Shown here piece after piece: positions 24,886-36,279 of a stretch of 63,467 nt of DNA; within the stretch, counting starts at the first letter, position 1; every line of letters starts with the position of its first letter. The stretch is from Zoogloeaceae bacterium (GTDB lineage Bacteria > Pseudomonadota > Gammaproteobacteria > Burkholderiales > Rhodocyclaceae). Both the position numbers and the translations under genes were made by a program. Under the pieces are notes generated by a model. The model searched no databases. It had not been told where the DNA came from and saw only the letters and a program-made list of their open reading frames with translations. The DNA lies in assembly GCA_016791005.1 (NCBI GenBank), contig JAEUNY010000125.1, positions 1 to 63,467 on the forward strand, read 5' to 3'.

Positions 24886-24912
24886 TTAGCACTCGTTAAA
24901 CGGGAGTGCTAA
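24886..24912. promoter_or_regulatory. CIRCE operator (HrcA binding site)
   Basis: TTAGCACTC-N9-GAGTGCTAA is a perfect match to the CIRCE consensus. It is placed a few bases after the predicted groESL transcription start, so HrcA would block initiation or early elongation. Confidence 0.97.
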
Positions 24913-24990
24913 CAGCCGGGCCGACCCGGCTGTTTGGATTGACTGTGGGCGGGCATGGCTCGCCGGTTCAAATCTCGAAGGAGTTCCTCA

Positions 24991-25281
24991 ATGAAAATCC
25001 GTCCCTTGCATGATCGCGTGATCGTCAAGCGCATCGAAGCCGAGCGTACCACTGCCAGCGGTATCGTCATTCCCGATTCCGCCGGTGAGAAGCCGGACCA
25101 GGGCGAAGTGATTGCCGTGGGCAACGGCAAGATCCTCGAAAGCGGCGACGTTCGCCCCATGGCCGTCAAGGCCGGCGACCGGGTGCTGTTCGGCAAATAC
25201 GCCGGCCAGTCCGTCAAGGTGGAAGGCCAGGAACTGCTGGTCATGCGCGAAGAAGACATCATGGGCGTGGTCGAGGGCTGA
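24991..25281 (+). CDS. groES: Co-chaperonin GroES (Cpn10)
   Basis: The 96-residue lid subunit of the chaperonin, forming heptamers that cap Gro[18 protein letters not shown], the mobile loop around [14 protein letters not shown], and [11 protein letters not shown] are textbook. GAAGGAG precedes the ATG; a longer in-frame upstream ATG at 24955 is not used in the family. It is under CIRCE and a sigma-32-like promoter and is followed 45 bp later by groEL. Confidence 0.98.
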   Translation: MKIRPLHDRVIVKRIEAERTTASGIVIPDSAGEKPDQGEVIAVGNGKILESGDVRPMAVKAGDRVLFGKYAGQSVKVEGQELLVMREEDIMGVVEG

Positions 25282-25326
25282 TCGCCTCCCGCGTTTCCAA
25301 CCTCAACGAATTCAAGGAGTACATGA

Positions 25327-26976
<1,650 letters not shown>

Positions 26977-27020
26977 TTCCCGGTCCGCCGGCCCTGCGGC
27001 CGGCAGCCTGAGTCCCACGA

Positions 27021-27053
27021 CCCCGGCGCCGAAAGGCGCCGGGGTTTTCATTT
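27021..27053 (+). terminator. Rho-independent terminator of groESL
   Basis: CCCCGGCGCC and GGCGCCGGGG form a 10-bp stem with a GAAA tetraloop, followed by TTTTCATTT. Confidence 0.95.
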
Positions 27054-27184
27054 GTCGGGCCCGCCGGCGCCGTGGGCGATGGCGTCCCGGCCGCCGCCTA
27101 CCGCTGGGCCTTTCCATGCTCTCGAGGCCGTGGTTTCATCCAGCCTTGACGGTGGGCTATGCCGGAGTCAAGGGGGCGCAAGCG

Positions 27185-28852
27185 ATGAAGTCGGCTCGTT
27201 GGTTGGGGGGGTGGGGGCGGTGGTCGACGCTGACTCTATTGGCAGTCCTCTTTCTGCTGGCGGGGTGGTCGGCCGGCGGGGCCCGGGCCGCGGCGCCCTT
27301 GGCGGCCGGGCCAGGGCAGGGCGCAAGTCCGGCGGAGGCGGGGAGCGACCTGGTCTTCTTCAACCGAAAGATCACCACCTTCCGGGTGCCGTTGCTGGGG
27401 GTCTCGCCCGCGGAGCGCGCGCGGCGGGCCGAAGAGAATCTTGAACGAATCCTGGCCCGAGAGGTCCCTCGCGACGTCGACATCCGCCACGACCGGGCCG
27501 GCATTTATCTGGTGACAGGGGGCAGTCAGATTTTTGTGCTCACCGAGGGCGACGTGGATCCCTTGGCGGGTCGGACCCTTAAGCAGGCCGCGGACGAGGC
27601 CCGCGGGGCGTTGGAGACGGCCTTGAGCGAGGTCGCTGAAAGCCGGGACGTGAAGCTGCTGGCGCGGGGAGCCGGCCTGGTGGCGGGAGTCACGCTCCTG
27701 GCTGTTGCCGGGGCGTGGCTGTTGGGGCGCGGGAGGCGCGCCATTCGTGGCTTTCTGCTGCGATTGGTGCAACGCCATGCGGCGCGCTTCCAGGTGGCGG
27801 GCGCGGCGCTCCTGCGCTGGGACCGTCTGGCGGCAGCCCTCAACCTCATCATCAGCGGAGCCTACTGGCTGACCCTGGTGGTCCTCGGGTTGGGGTGGCT
27901 CAGCTTCGTTCTGGAGCGCTTCCCCTACACCCGGACGTGGGGGGAGGAGTTGCACGCCTATTTCGTGAATCTTCTAGTTGGTTTCGTCCTGAACGCGGTG
28001 GGGGCGCTCCCCAAGCTCCTGGTGGTGGTCATGATTTATTTCGTGGCTCGGGCCGTGGTGCTGACCCTGCGCCCCTTGTTCGACCGCGTGGCCTCGGGCC
28101 GCGTGAGCATTGGCTGGCTCGATCGCGACACGGTCGGACCCACCCAGCGGATCGCGACCGCCCTGGTGTGGATCTTTGCGCTGGTCATGGCCTATCCCTA
28201 TCTCCCTGGCGCCCAGACCGAAGCTTTCAAGGGGGTGTCGGTGCTGATCGGCCTGATGATTTCCCTCGGGGCGACTAGCGTGGTGGGGCAGGCGGCGGCC
28301 GGGCTGATCCTGATGTATTCCCGCACTATCCGCCCGGGAGAGTATGTCCGCATCGGTGAGCAGGAGGGGACGGTGGTGGAACTGGGCATGTTCACCACCC
28401 GGGTGCGCAGCGGCATGGGCGAGGAGATCTCGCTCCCCAATGCGATCGTCCTGGGTGTGCCGACCCGCAATTATTCGCGGGGGAATTCCGGGGGCGGCTA
28501 CGTGCTCGATACCGCAGTCAGCATCGGCTACGACGTGCCGTGGCGCCAGGTGCAGGCCATGTTGCTGGAGGCCGCCCGGAGTACGCCAGGCATCGTGGCG
28601 GAACCGCCTCCCCGGGTGTTCCAGACGTCCCTGGGCGATTTTTATCCGGTGTATCGGCTAGTCTGCCAGGCCCAGCCCAGCGAGCCGGGTACCCGGGCGG
28701 AGCTGACGAGCCGCCTCCACGAGCACGTCCAGGATGTGTTCAATCGCTATGGCGTGCAGATCATGTCGCCCCACTACCTGGGTGATGCTCCTCAGCCGAA
28801 GGTCGTGCCGCCGGAGCGGTGGTACACGGCCCCTGCTGCACCGCCGCCCTAG
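27185..28852 (+). CDS. MscS-family mechanosensitive channel
   Basis: A 555-residue membrane protein, larger than E. coli MscS. A signal peptide (1-34) precedes a periplasmic domain to about residue 160, then several transmembrane helices, and an MscS core at about 355-520: helix 3 (LIGLMISLGATSVVGQAAAG) and the beta-domain segments IRPGEYVRIG, GTVVELGMFTTRV and LPNAIVLG. It releases solutes on hypo-osmotic shock. ATG 27185 is preferred because of AAGGGGG upstream and a clean signal peptide; an ATG at 27116 is possible. Confidence 0.88.
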   Translation: MKSARWLGGWGRWSTLTLLAVLFLLAGWSAGGARAAAPLAAGPGQGASPAEAGSDLVFFNRKITTFRVPLLGVSPAERARRAEENLERILAREVPRDVDIRHDRAGIYLVTGGSQIFVLTEGDVDPLAGRTLKQAADEARGALETALSEVAESRDVKLLARGAGLVAGVTLLAVAGAWLLGRGRRAIRGFLLRLVQRHAARFQVAGAALLRWDRLAAALNLIISGAYWLTLVVLGLGWLSFVLERFPYTRTWGEELHAYFVNLLVGFVLNAVGALPKLLVVVMIYFVARAVVLTLRPLFDRVASGRVSIGWLDRDTVGPTQRIATALVWIFALVMAYPYLPGAQTEAFKGVSVLIGLMISLGATSVVGQAAAGLILMYSRTIRPGEYVRIGEQEGTVVELGMFTTRVRSGMGEEISLPNAIVLGVPTRNYSRGNSGGGYVLDTAVSIGYDVPWRQVQAMLLEAARSTPGIVAEPPPRVFQTSLGDFYPVYRLVCQAQPSEPGTRAELTSRLHEHVQDVFNRYGVQIMSPHYLGDAPQPKVVPPERWYTAPAAPPP

Positions 28853-28916
28853 CGCAGTCCCGGCGACCTTGGCCCGGCTTGCGGCACGGTTTGTCGAGGT
28901 CGGCTAAACTCTCGTC

Positions 28917-30107
28917 ATGTCTTCTCGCCCGGAAGCCTTTTTGCACCGCTCGTTCTCGGGGGTACCGCGCTCCTTTCTTGTCGCACCGACCACCGCCGCG
29001 CTGGTGGCATGCAACTTGGTGCTGTTCCTGGCCATGGCAGCGGCGAGCCGCTCCCTGTGGTCCATTTCAGGCGAGGCCTTGATCGTCTGGGGGTCCAACT
29101 TCGGTCTGCTGACCCTGGGCCCGCAGCCCTGGCGACTCGTGACGGGCTTGTTTGTGCACGGCGGTTTGCTCCACGTGGCCCTCAACATGGTGGCCCTGGT
29201 CCAGGGCGGCGCCATCGTCGAGCGCCTCTTTGGCCGGGCCCGCTACCTCGCCCTCTACTTCGGCGCGGGGATCACCGCCAGCGTGGCTAGCGTCGCTTGG
29301 CGCCCGGACATCAACAGCGTCGGAGCCTCGGGCGCCATTTTCGGGATCTTTGCGGCACTGCTCGTGGCCGTGCGCCAGCGGCGGGACCTGATTCCCCTGG
29401 AAGTCTTCCGCCGGGTGCGCTCGGGCCTGCTGGCCTTCCTCGCCTTTTCCCTTTTCGCGGGGTTCGTGGTGCCCGGCGTGGATAACGCGGCGCATCTGGG
29501 GGGTTTGCTCGGAGGGCTGGTCCTCGGCTACGCCCTGGCGCCTCGAATCGCCGGCACGCGGGGGCCCCGCCCGTTCGGGCGGCTGATGGCCCTGGGCGGG
29601 CTGGCCGCCGCGCTCCTGGTGATCTGGCCGTCGGCCCACCCCCCGGCCCCCGCCGCAAATCATGCCATTCCGGGGCAGCCGCCGATTCGGCCGATGGATC
29701 CCGACTTCCTCGACACCCTCATCGTGACGACGCTAGAGGAAGACCGGGAGCTGATTTTGGGCTACAACCTGATCATCGACGGCGTCCGCCGCCAGCGCCT
29801 CTCCGGGACGGAAGCAGCCCGCAGCATCGAGCAGGAGTTGCTGCCGCGCTGGGAGACACTCATCCTGAACCTGACCCAGTATGAGCCTTACGCACCGCCT
29901 GGGGACGACCGGCTGGCTCTGCTCCGGCATTACGCTGGGCTGCGGCGCGAGGCCCTGCGGGCGATGACGATGGCGGTGCACGGCCACAGCGGCATCTGGC
30001 TGGCGGCGGCGAACCAGGCGCAGGGACAGGCGGATCGGGTGATGGAGGAATTCCAGCTTCGCCAGATTCAGGCCCATCGATTAGACAGGGGGCCGGCACC
30101 CAGGTAG
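28917..30107 (+). CDS. Rhomboid-family intramembrane serine protease with C-terminal soluble domain
   Basis: A 396-residue protein. Residues 20-215 form the rhomboid six-helix core: HGGLLHVALNM (His81, His86, Asn90), the nucleophile Ser138 in SVGASGAIFG, and the base His193 in NAAHLGGLLGG. It cleaves transmembrane substrates within the membrane. After a seventh hydrophobic stretch (about 222-240), residues 255-396 form a soluble, helix-rich domain with no family I recognise, probably periplasmic or cytosolic depending on topology. Confidence 0.9.
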   Translation: MSSRPEAFLHRSFSGVPRSFLVAPTTAALVACNLVLFLAMAAASRSLWSISGEALIVWGSNFGLLTLGPQPWRLVTGLFVHGGLLHVALNMVALVQGGAIVERLFGRARYLALYFGAGITASVASVAWRPDINSVGASGAIFGIFAALLVAVRQRRDLIPLEVFRRVRSGLLAFLAFSLFAGFVVPGVDNAAHLGGLLGGLVLGYALAPRIAGTRGPRPFGRLMALGGLAAALLVIWPSAHPPAPAANHAIPGQPPIRPMDPDFLDTLIVTTLEEDRELILGYNLIIDGVRRQRLSGTEAARSIEQELLPRWETLILNLTQYEPYAPPGDDRLALLRHYAGLRREALRAMTMAVHGHSGIWLAAANQAQGQADRVMEEFQLRQIQAHRLDRGPAPR

Positions 30108-30192
30108 CCCCCGCACACCGGGCGGCGTGAAGCGCACCTCAGCCCGCCGCCCACCATGACAAACCGGACCACACCGGTGGAGGGAGACACGA

Positions 30193-33100
30193 ATGAACAA
30201 GGAAGAAGCGGTCAAGGCGGAATTGGTCGAAGCGGTCATGAACCAGTTGCGCCAGAAACTGCCGGCCGACCAGGCCCAGTTGGTGGAAGCGTTTGGACGG
30301 CAATACTTTGCCCAGGTGGCACCGGAAGACATTTCCGAGTACGCCTGCGCGGATCTTTATGGGGCGATGTTGAGCCATTTCAACTTCGCCCGCCGTTTCC
30401 CGGACGGGCCGGCCAAGCTCAGGGTGTACAACCCCCGTCAGGAGGAGCACGGCTGGGAGTCGACCCACACGGTCATCGAGATCCTGCAGCGGGACATGCC
30501 CTTCCTGGTGGATTCGATCACCATGGAAGTGAATCGCCAGGGCCTCACCCAGCATCTCATCATCCATCCCGTGATCAAGATCCAGCGCGATGACGCCGGC
30601 CTACTGGTGGGGGTGGTGGCGGACCGGGGGGCGCCGGAGGGCCGCTTCGAATCGGTGATCCACGTCGAGGTCGGGCGCCGTACCGAGGCGGCGGACCTCG
30701 CGGCCCTGGAGCAAGGCCTTGCCCGGGTGCTGGGGGACGTCACCGCTGCGGTGGAGGATTGGCGCCCCATGCAGGAGCGGGTGGCCGAGTGCATCCGCGA
30801 GGTCCAGCAGGGCGTGCCCAAGGAGTTGGGGGATACGGAGGAGGAGCGGGCTTTTCTGGAGTGGGTGGCAGCCGAGAACTTCACCTTCCTGGGGTACCGG
30901 GAATACCGCTTGATGGAGGACCAGGGCGAGATTCACCTCGACGCCGTGCCCGGCAGCGGCCTCGGGGTGCTGCGGGAAGCCCAGGCCGAGCGATCCGCCG
31001 GCTTTTCCGCGCTGCCGGCGGAGATCCGGGCCCGGGCCAAGGAACCGCGGCTGCTGGTCCTCACCAAATCCAACACCCGTGCCACCGTGCATCGCCCGGG
31101 CTATCTGGATTACATCGGGGTGAAGCGCTTCGATGCCGCCGGCCAGGTGATCGGCGAGCGGCGCTTCCTCGGCATGTACACCTCCACGGCCTACCACGCC
31201 AACCCGGAGGCGATCCCGCTCCTGCGCCGCAAGGCCGCCCATATCATGGCCCGGGCGGGGTTTCTGCCCCGCAGCCATGCGGCCAAGGCCCTCACCACCA
31301 TCCTCCAGCAATACCCGCGGGACGAGCTGTTTCAGATCGGCGACGACGAGCTGTATGACCACGCCATGGGCATTCTGCGCCTGGGCGAGCGCCAGCGGAC
31401 CCGCCTCTTCGTGCGCCAGGACCCCTACGGGCGCTACTTTTCCTGTCTGATCTTCACCCCGCGGGAAAACTACGACACGGTGCTGCGGCAACGCTTTCAG
31501 GCCATCCTGATGCAGGTGTTCGAGGGCCACTCGTCGGACTTCGAGGTCCAGCTTTCGGAATCCGTGCTCGCCCGCATCCTGATCGTGATCCGCACCGCGC
31601 CCGGGGCGTCTCCGGCCTTTGAGGTGCGGGACCTGGAAGCCCGGCTGGTCCGCGCCGCCCGCCGCTGGGAGGACGACCTCCATGCCGCCCTGCTGGAACA
31701 CTGTGGCGAGGAGCGGGCAAGCGGGCTCTTTTCCCGCTATCGGGCGGCCTTCCCCGCCGGCTACCGGGAGGAGCACGCGGTCCGCGCCGCCGTGCAGGAC
31801 ATCGAATTGATGGAGAGCCTCACCGACGCCGAGGCCTTGGCCCTGAGCCTTTACGTGCCGCTGGAGTCGGCCCCCGGGCACCTCCGCTTTCGCCTGCTCC
31901 AGCGGGGCAAGCCGGTGCCGCTGTCGGTGAGCCTGCCGATCCTGGAGCGCATGGGGGTGCGGGTGCTGGAGGATCGCCCCTACGAGATCGAAGTGGCAGA
32001 CGGCCCGCCGGTGTGGATCCACGACTTCGGCATGGTGGCGGGGGATCTGGGCGAGCTACGGATCGAGGGCCTGCGGGAAGTCTTCCAGGAGGCCTTCCGT
32101 CGCGTCTGGCGCAGCCAGGCGGAAAATGACGACTTCAACCGCCTGGTCCTCCATGCCCGCTTCAACTGGCGGGAGGTGGCCCTGCTCCGGGCCTATGCGA
32201 AATACATGAAACAGGCCGGGGTGGCCTTCAGCCAGGCTTACATGGAGCAGACCTTGGCCGGGTACCCCGCGGTGGCGCGCAAGCTGGTGAGCTTGTTTCA
32301 GCTGCGCTTCGATCCGGCGGCCAACGGAGACCGGGCGGCCGGCGAGCGGGCCCTGGTCGCGGAGATCAAGGCCGATCTGGAAAAGGTTGCCAATCTGGAT
32401 GACGACCGCATCCTGCGGCAGTTCCTGGCCCTGGTCCTGGCCACCCTGCGCACCAACTTTTTCCAGCCAGGGCAGGATGGGGCCGTCAAGGCCTGGATCT
32501 CCTTCAAGTTTGACTCGTCCCGCATTCCCGGTTTGCCCGAGCCCAAGCCCGCCTACGAGATCTTTGTCTATGCGCCCTACATGGAAGGTGTGCATCTGCG
32601 TGGCGGGCGAGTGGCGCGGGGTGGATTACGCTGGTCCGACCGGATGGAGGATTTCCGCACCGAGGTCCTGGGCTTGGTGAAGGCGCAGATGGTCAAGAAC
32701 GCCGTGATCGTCCCGGTGGGTTCCAAGGGTGGCTTTGTGGTCAAGAACCCACCCCCGGCGGGTGACCGGGAGGCCTTGCTGCAGGAAGGGATCGCCTGCT
32801 ACCGGACCTTCCTGCGCGGCCTCCTGGACCTTACCGACAACCTGGTGGCTGGGCAGGTGGTGCCGCCGCCGGCGGTGGTGCGTCACGATGGGGACGACCC
32901 TTACCTTGTGGTGGCGGCGGACAAGGGCACCGCGACCTTCTCCGATTACGCCAATGAAATCTCCCGCGAATATGGCTTCTGGCTGGCCGATGCCTTTGCC
33001 TCCGGCGGCTCGGCGGGCTACGACCACAAAAAGATGGGGATCACCGCCCGGGGGGCCTGGGAGTCGGTCAAGCGCCATTTCCGCCAGCTCGGTCACGACA

Positions 33101-35031
33101 CCCAGACCAAGGATTTCACGGTGGTGGGCATCGGCGACATGAGCGGCGACGTGTTCGGCAACGGCATGCTGCTCTCGCCCCACATCCGGCTGGTGGCGGC
33201 CTTCGACCATCGCCATGTCTTCATCGACCCGAACCCGGATGCTGCCGCCGGCATTGCTGAGCGCCAACGCCTGTTCCAGTTGCCCCGCTCGTCCTGGGCC
33301 GACTACGACCTCAGCAAGATCTCCGAGGGCGGAGGGGTCTGGCCCCGCAGCGCCAAGTCGATTCCCCTCTCGCCCCAGGTCCGGACCGTCCTTGACGTGA
33401 CCGCCGAGGCCCTGACGCCCCAGGAGCTCATCCGCGCCATCCTGATGGCCCCGGCGGATCTCCTCTACAACGGAGGCATCGGCACCTACGTCAAGGCCAG
33501 CGACGAACCGAATTCGGCGGTGGGGGATCGCGCCAACGACGGCATTCGCATCAATGGTGGTGAATTGCGGGTGCGGGTGGTGGGGGAAGGGGGCAACCTC
33601 GGCCTGACCCAGAAAGGGCGTATCGAGTTTGCCCTGAAGGGCGGGCGCATCTGCACCGACGCCATCGACAATTCTGGTGGGGTGGATTGCTCGGACCACG
33701 AAGTGAACATCAAGATTCTCCTCAATGGCGTGGTGGCCGAGGGCGATCTCACCCCCAAGCAGCGGGACAAGTTGCTGGCCGACATGACCGACGAGGTGGC
33801 CGCCCTGGTCCTGCGGGACAACTATTTCCAGACCCAGGTCATCGCCATCATGGCGGGGAGGGCAGGGGACCTGCTCGACCAGCACGCCCGCTACATGCGC
33901 CACCTGGCCAACGCCGGGCGTCTCAACCGGCGCATCGAATTCCTCCCCTTCGATGAGGAGATTGCCGAACGCAAGGCCAAGGGCCTGGGACTCACCGCCC
34001 CGGAACTGGCGGTACTCCTCGCCTACAGCAAGCTCGAGTTGTATGACGTGGTGCTGGCCTCGGACGTGCCGGAAGACCCATACATTGCGACTGCCCTGGA
34101 CCGCTACTTTCCCCAACCCTTGCGGGAGCGCTTCGGCGAGGCAATCCGCCGGCATCCGCTGCGTCGCGAGATCATCAGCACCCACGTGATCAACAGCATG
34201 ATCAACCGGGTCGGCGCGAGCTTCGTCTTCCGCATGCACGAGGAATCTGGCGCGGCGGGCCCCGACATCGTGCGTGCCTACATTGCCACCCGGGAGATCT
34301 TCGACCTGGTGCATTTCTGGAAGCGCATCGAGGCCCTCGACAACCAGGTCGCGGACGCCACCCAGACCGCCATGGTGGTGGCGGCCCAGCAACTCATCGT
34401 GCATGGCACCCTGTGGTTCCTGCGCCGCCGCGAGCATTTGCGGGACCTGGACGTGACCCTCAAGCGCTTTGCGCCGGGGGTCGCCGAACTGGTGCGGGTG
34501 AGCTACGACCTGCTCACCGCCAGCTACCGATCCGACCTAGACGCCGAGATCGCCCACCTCGTCGCCCTGGGGGTGCCCGAGCCCCTGGCGCGCCAGGCTG
34601 CCTGCATGGGCGTCCTCCACAGCGCCCTCGACATCGTCGAAATAGCCGGCGAATCCGGGCGCGGGCCCGGGGCGGTGGCAGAAGCCTATTCAACCCTGGA
34701 CGGCAACCTGGATCTCCACTGGTTGTGGCGTCAGGTCGTGGCACTGCCCACCGATACCCACTGGCAGGGGCTTGCTCGCAAGGCCATGCTCGACGATCTC
34801 GCCGCCCAGTTGCGCAATCTCACCGCGGGGGTCCTGCGCCTGGGTGACGACGATTCCGAGTGCGCCCACCTCATTGCCCAATGGCGGGACAGCCAGGCCT
34901 ATCAGCTGGGCCGCTGGGAACAGGTGCGCAGCGAACTGAAGGCGGCCGGCAACCTCGATATGTCGATGGTGGCCGTGGCGCTCAGGGAGTTGCGGGCCTT
35001 GGTACCCGGGGGGGCGGCTCAGGCCGGCTGA
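30193..35031 (+). CDS. gdhB: NAD-specific glutamate dehydrogenase (large, GDH-180 type)
   Basis: A 1612-residue cytosolic enzyme that oxidatively deaminates glutamate to 2-oxoglutarate with NAD. It has the length and layout of the Streptomyces/Pseudomonas 180-kDa class: a long N-terminal regulatory region, then the catalytic core with GGLRWSDRMEDFRTEVLGLV (about residue 810-830) and VGSKGGFVVK carrying the substrate lysine, the Rossmann part around GIGDMSGDVFGNGML (about 977), and a helical C-terminal region. GGAGGGAGA precedes the ATG. It appears monocistronic. Confidence 0.95.
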   Translation: MNKEEAVKAELVEAVMNQLRQKLPADQAQLVEAFGRQYFAQVAPEDISEYACADLYGAMLSHFNFARRFPDGPAKLRVYNPRQEEHGWESTHTVIEILQRDMPFLVDSITMEVNRQGLTQHLIIHPVIKIQRDDAGLLVGVVADRGAPEGRFESVIHVEVGRRTEAADLAALEQGLARVLGDVTAAVEDWRPMQERVAECIREVQQGVPKELGDTEEERAFLEWVAAENFTFLGYREYRLMEDQGEIHLDAVPGSGLGVLREAQAERSAGFSALPAEIRARAKEPRLLVLTKSNTRATVHRPGYLDYIGVKRFDAAGQVIGERRFLGMYTSTAYHANPEAIPLLRRKAAHIMARAGFLPRSHAAKALTTILQQYPRDELFQIGDDELYDHAMGILRLGERQRTRLFVRQDPYGRYFSCLIFTPRENYDTVLRQRFQAILMQVFEGHSSDFEVQLSESVLARILIVIRTAPGASPAFEVRDLEARLVRAARRWEDDLHAALLEHCGEERASGLFSRYRAAFPAGYREEHAVRAAVQDIELMESLTDAEALALSLYVPLESAPGHLRFRLLQRGKPVPLSVSLPILERMGVRVLEDRPYEIEVADGPPVWIHDFGMVAGDLGELRIEGLREVFQEAFRRVWRSQAENDDFNRLVLHARFNWREVALLRAYAKYMKQAGVAFSQAYMEQTLAGYPAVARKLVSLFQLRFDPAANGDRAAGERALVAEIKADLEKVANLDDDRILRQFLALVLATLRTNFFQPGQDGAVKAWISFKFDSSRIPGLPEPKPAYEIFVYAPYMEGVHLRGGRVARGGLRWSDRMEDFRTEVLGLVKAQMVKNAVIVPVGSKGGFVVKNPPPAGDREALLQEGIACYRTFLRGLLDLTDNLVAGQVVPPPAVVRHDGDDPYLVVAADKGTATFSDYANEISREYGFWLADAFASGGSAGYDHKKMGITARGAWESVKRHFRQLGHDTQTKDFTVVGIGDMSGDVFGNGMLLSPHIRLVAAFDHRHVFIDPNPDAAAGIAERQRLFQLPRSSWADYDLSKISEGGGVWPRSAKSIPLSPQVRTVLDVTAEALTPQELIRAILMAPADLLYNGGIGTYVKASDEPNSAVGDRANDGIRINGGELRVRVVGEGGNLGLTQKGRIEFALKGGRICTDAIDNSGGVDCSDHEVNIKILLNGVVAEGDLTPKQRDKLLADMTDEVAALVLRDNYFQTQVIAIMAGRAGDLLDQHARYMRHLANAGRLNRRIEFLPFDEEIAERKAKGLGLTAPELAVLLAYSKLELYDVVLASDVPEDPYIATALDRYFPQPLRERFGEAIRRHPLRREIISTHVINSMINRVGASFVFRMHEESGAAGPDIVRAYIATREIFDLVHFWKRIEALDNQVADATQTAMVVAAQQLIVHGTLWFLRRREHLRDLDVTLKRFAPGVAELVRVSYDLLTASYRSDLDAEIAHLVALGVPEPLARQAACMGVLHSALDIVEIAGESGRGPGAVAEAYSTLDGNLDLHWLWRQVVALPTDTHWQGLARKAMLDDLAAQLRNLTAGVLRLGDDDSECAHLIAQWRDSQAYQLGRWEQVRSELKAAGNLDMSMVAVALRELRALVPGGAAQAG

Positions 35032-35097
35032 CCATCAGAAACTGAAGGGGCGACGAGGCACCGGTTCCGCGAACATCGCGGTGGGCATGGAGGCGCG

Positions 35098-35952
35098 GTG
35101 CCTAGCCCATGCCGTGGGAAGCTCTCATCTATTCATGGCCGGCAAAATGCGGAGGTCATAAATCGTGCGGCCCGCATGAAGCAAATGACCTTCGCTTCGC
35201 TGGCCTTGGAACGGAGGCGGAATCAGACGCGCCGGGAGCGCTTTCTGGCCGAGACCCTGGCCACGGGTGCGCAGATCAAGACCTACATCTGGGACGATGG
35301 GCGCCTGGTGGGGCTGCTGGACCACGGCACCACCCCGCCCACGCTGCTCACCCTGGACCTGGATCAGCTGGGTACGCCCCGGGTGGCCCGTAACGCCCAG
35401 GGCACCGTGGTGTGGCGCTGGGACTCGGATGGGTATGGCACCACGCTGCCCAACGAAGACCCGGACGGCAACGGCACGAAAACCACCATCCATCTCCGAT
35501 TCCCCGGGCAGTACTATGATCAGGAGTCGGGGCTGCATTACAACTGGCATCGGTATTACAGCCCGAGGCTGGGGAGGTATATCTCGGCGGATCCTATTGG
35601 GGTCGAGGGTGGGGCTAACCTGTACAGCTATGTCGGGGCGAATCCGCTCAGTCGGGCCGACCCAGAGGGATTGATGGGGGCGGCGCCAGGAAAGGGCGGT
35701 GGCTATCAACCAGGGGAAGGACCGGGGCAGGGGTTCGGTGGTTTCGCCAACGGCATAGGAAATTTGCTTCCTAATACCTGCGAAGGAAAATGCAACTTGT
35801 ATGTTGGAATGATTTGTGGCCCTCTTGCGGGTGCGGCTGGATATCAGACACTAGGAGCTGCATGGACAACCGCCTTCGCAGCCTGCAAGGTCCAAGTCTT
35901 TACGGGTTGCTTCGCGGCTTGTGAGGATCCGAACTGTCTCCCGTCAAAATGA
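35098..35952 (+). pseudogene. Orphan rhs tip: IS5 transposase start fused to an RHS core end and variable C-terminal tip
   Basis: The frame encodes 284 residues. Residues 27-52 (from ATG 35176) match the N-terminus of IS5-family transposases. From about residue 58 it becomes the end of an RHS-repeat protein: TYIWDDGRLVGLLD, RFPGQYYDQESGLHYNWHRY and GRYISADPIG with the terminal PEG motif near residue 196. The last 90 or so residues are a variable tip with seven cysteines and a hydrophobic stretch, on DNA of much lower GC. A full RHS protein has over 1000 residues, so this is a decapitated fragment, perhaps still translated. No toxin family is recognised in the tip. Confidence 0.75.
35176..35253 (+). 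mobile_element. 5' fragment of an IS5-family transposase gene
   Basis: The segment encodes MKQMTFASLALERRR and TRRERFLAE, the standard opening of IS5-group transposases, then breaks into unrelated rhs sequence. The rest of the element is absent. Confidence 0.7.
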
Positions 35953-36083
35953 AACCTAGGCCTATGAATGATTCAAGTGATCAGAAGACCTGGATAGCGA
36001 GAGTGCTTGAAGGGTTGGGTGTTGAAGCTTTGTTTTGGGCAGTGGTAATTGTCATCTGCCTTGTTCTTGGGCTTCGGCTATAG
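35949..36083 (+). CDS. Small single-pass membrane protein, candidate immunity protein of the rhs tip
   Basis: A 44-codon frame whose ATG overlaps the TGA of the rhs tip (ATGA). It encodes a polar, charged N-terminus (MKPRPMNDSSDQKTW) and one hydrophobic segment (about residues 24-42, ALFWAVVIVICLVLGLRL). Small genes directly after rhs tips usually encode the cognate immunity protein, and overlap plus low GC shared with the tip supports this. It is short, and no homologue is recognised, so truncation or chance cannot be excluded. An internal ATG at 35964 is an alternative start. Confidence 0.45.
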   Translation: MKPRPMNDSSDQKTWIARVLEGLGVEALFWAVVIVICLVLGLRL

Positions 36084-36279
36084 GAGACGACGCAGGCGAT
36101 GCCTTAATGCTGCTGCGGGCAGCAAGGATGGGCACATTGCCTCATGTCGTCAAAGTGTCGTTGTTCTGCTTGGCTGCAAAGACTGCTCTTTGCGGCCCTT
36201 TGTATTTCAAGGCGTCGAGGTGCTGCCGTCGTCTGATTCCATATCACGCAGCCAGGTGATGTAATCGGCCGGAACAAAC

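Noticed and set aside
24182..24889. 235-codon plus-strand frame before groES
   Set aside because: It starts inside the GlsB-like gene, has no ribosome-binding site or recognisable motifs, and runs through the groESL promoter region.
32626..34437. 603-codon minus-strand frame inside NAD-GDH
   Set aside because: An antisense shadow; the plus strand is a well conserved glutamate dehydrogenase.
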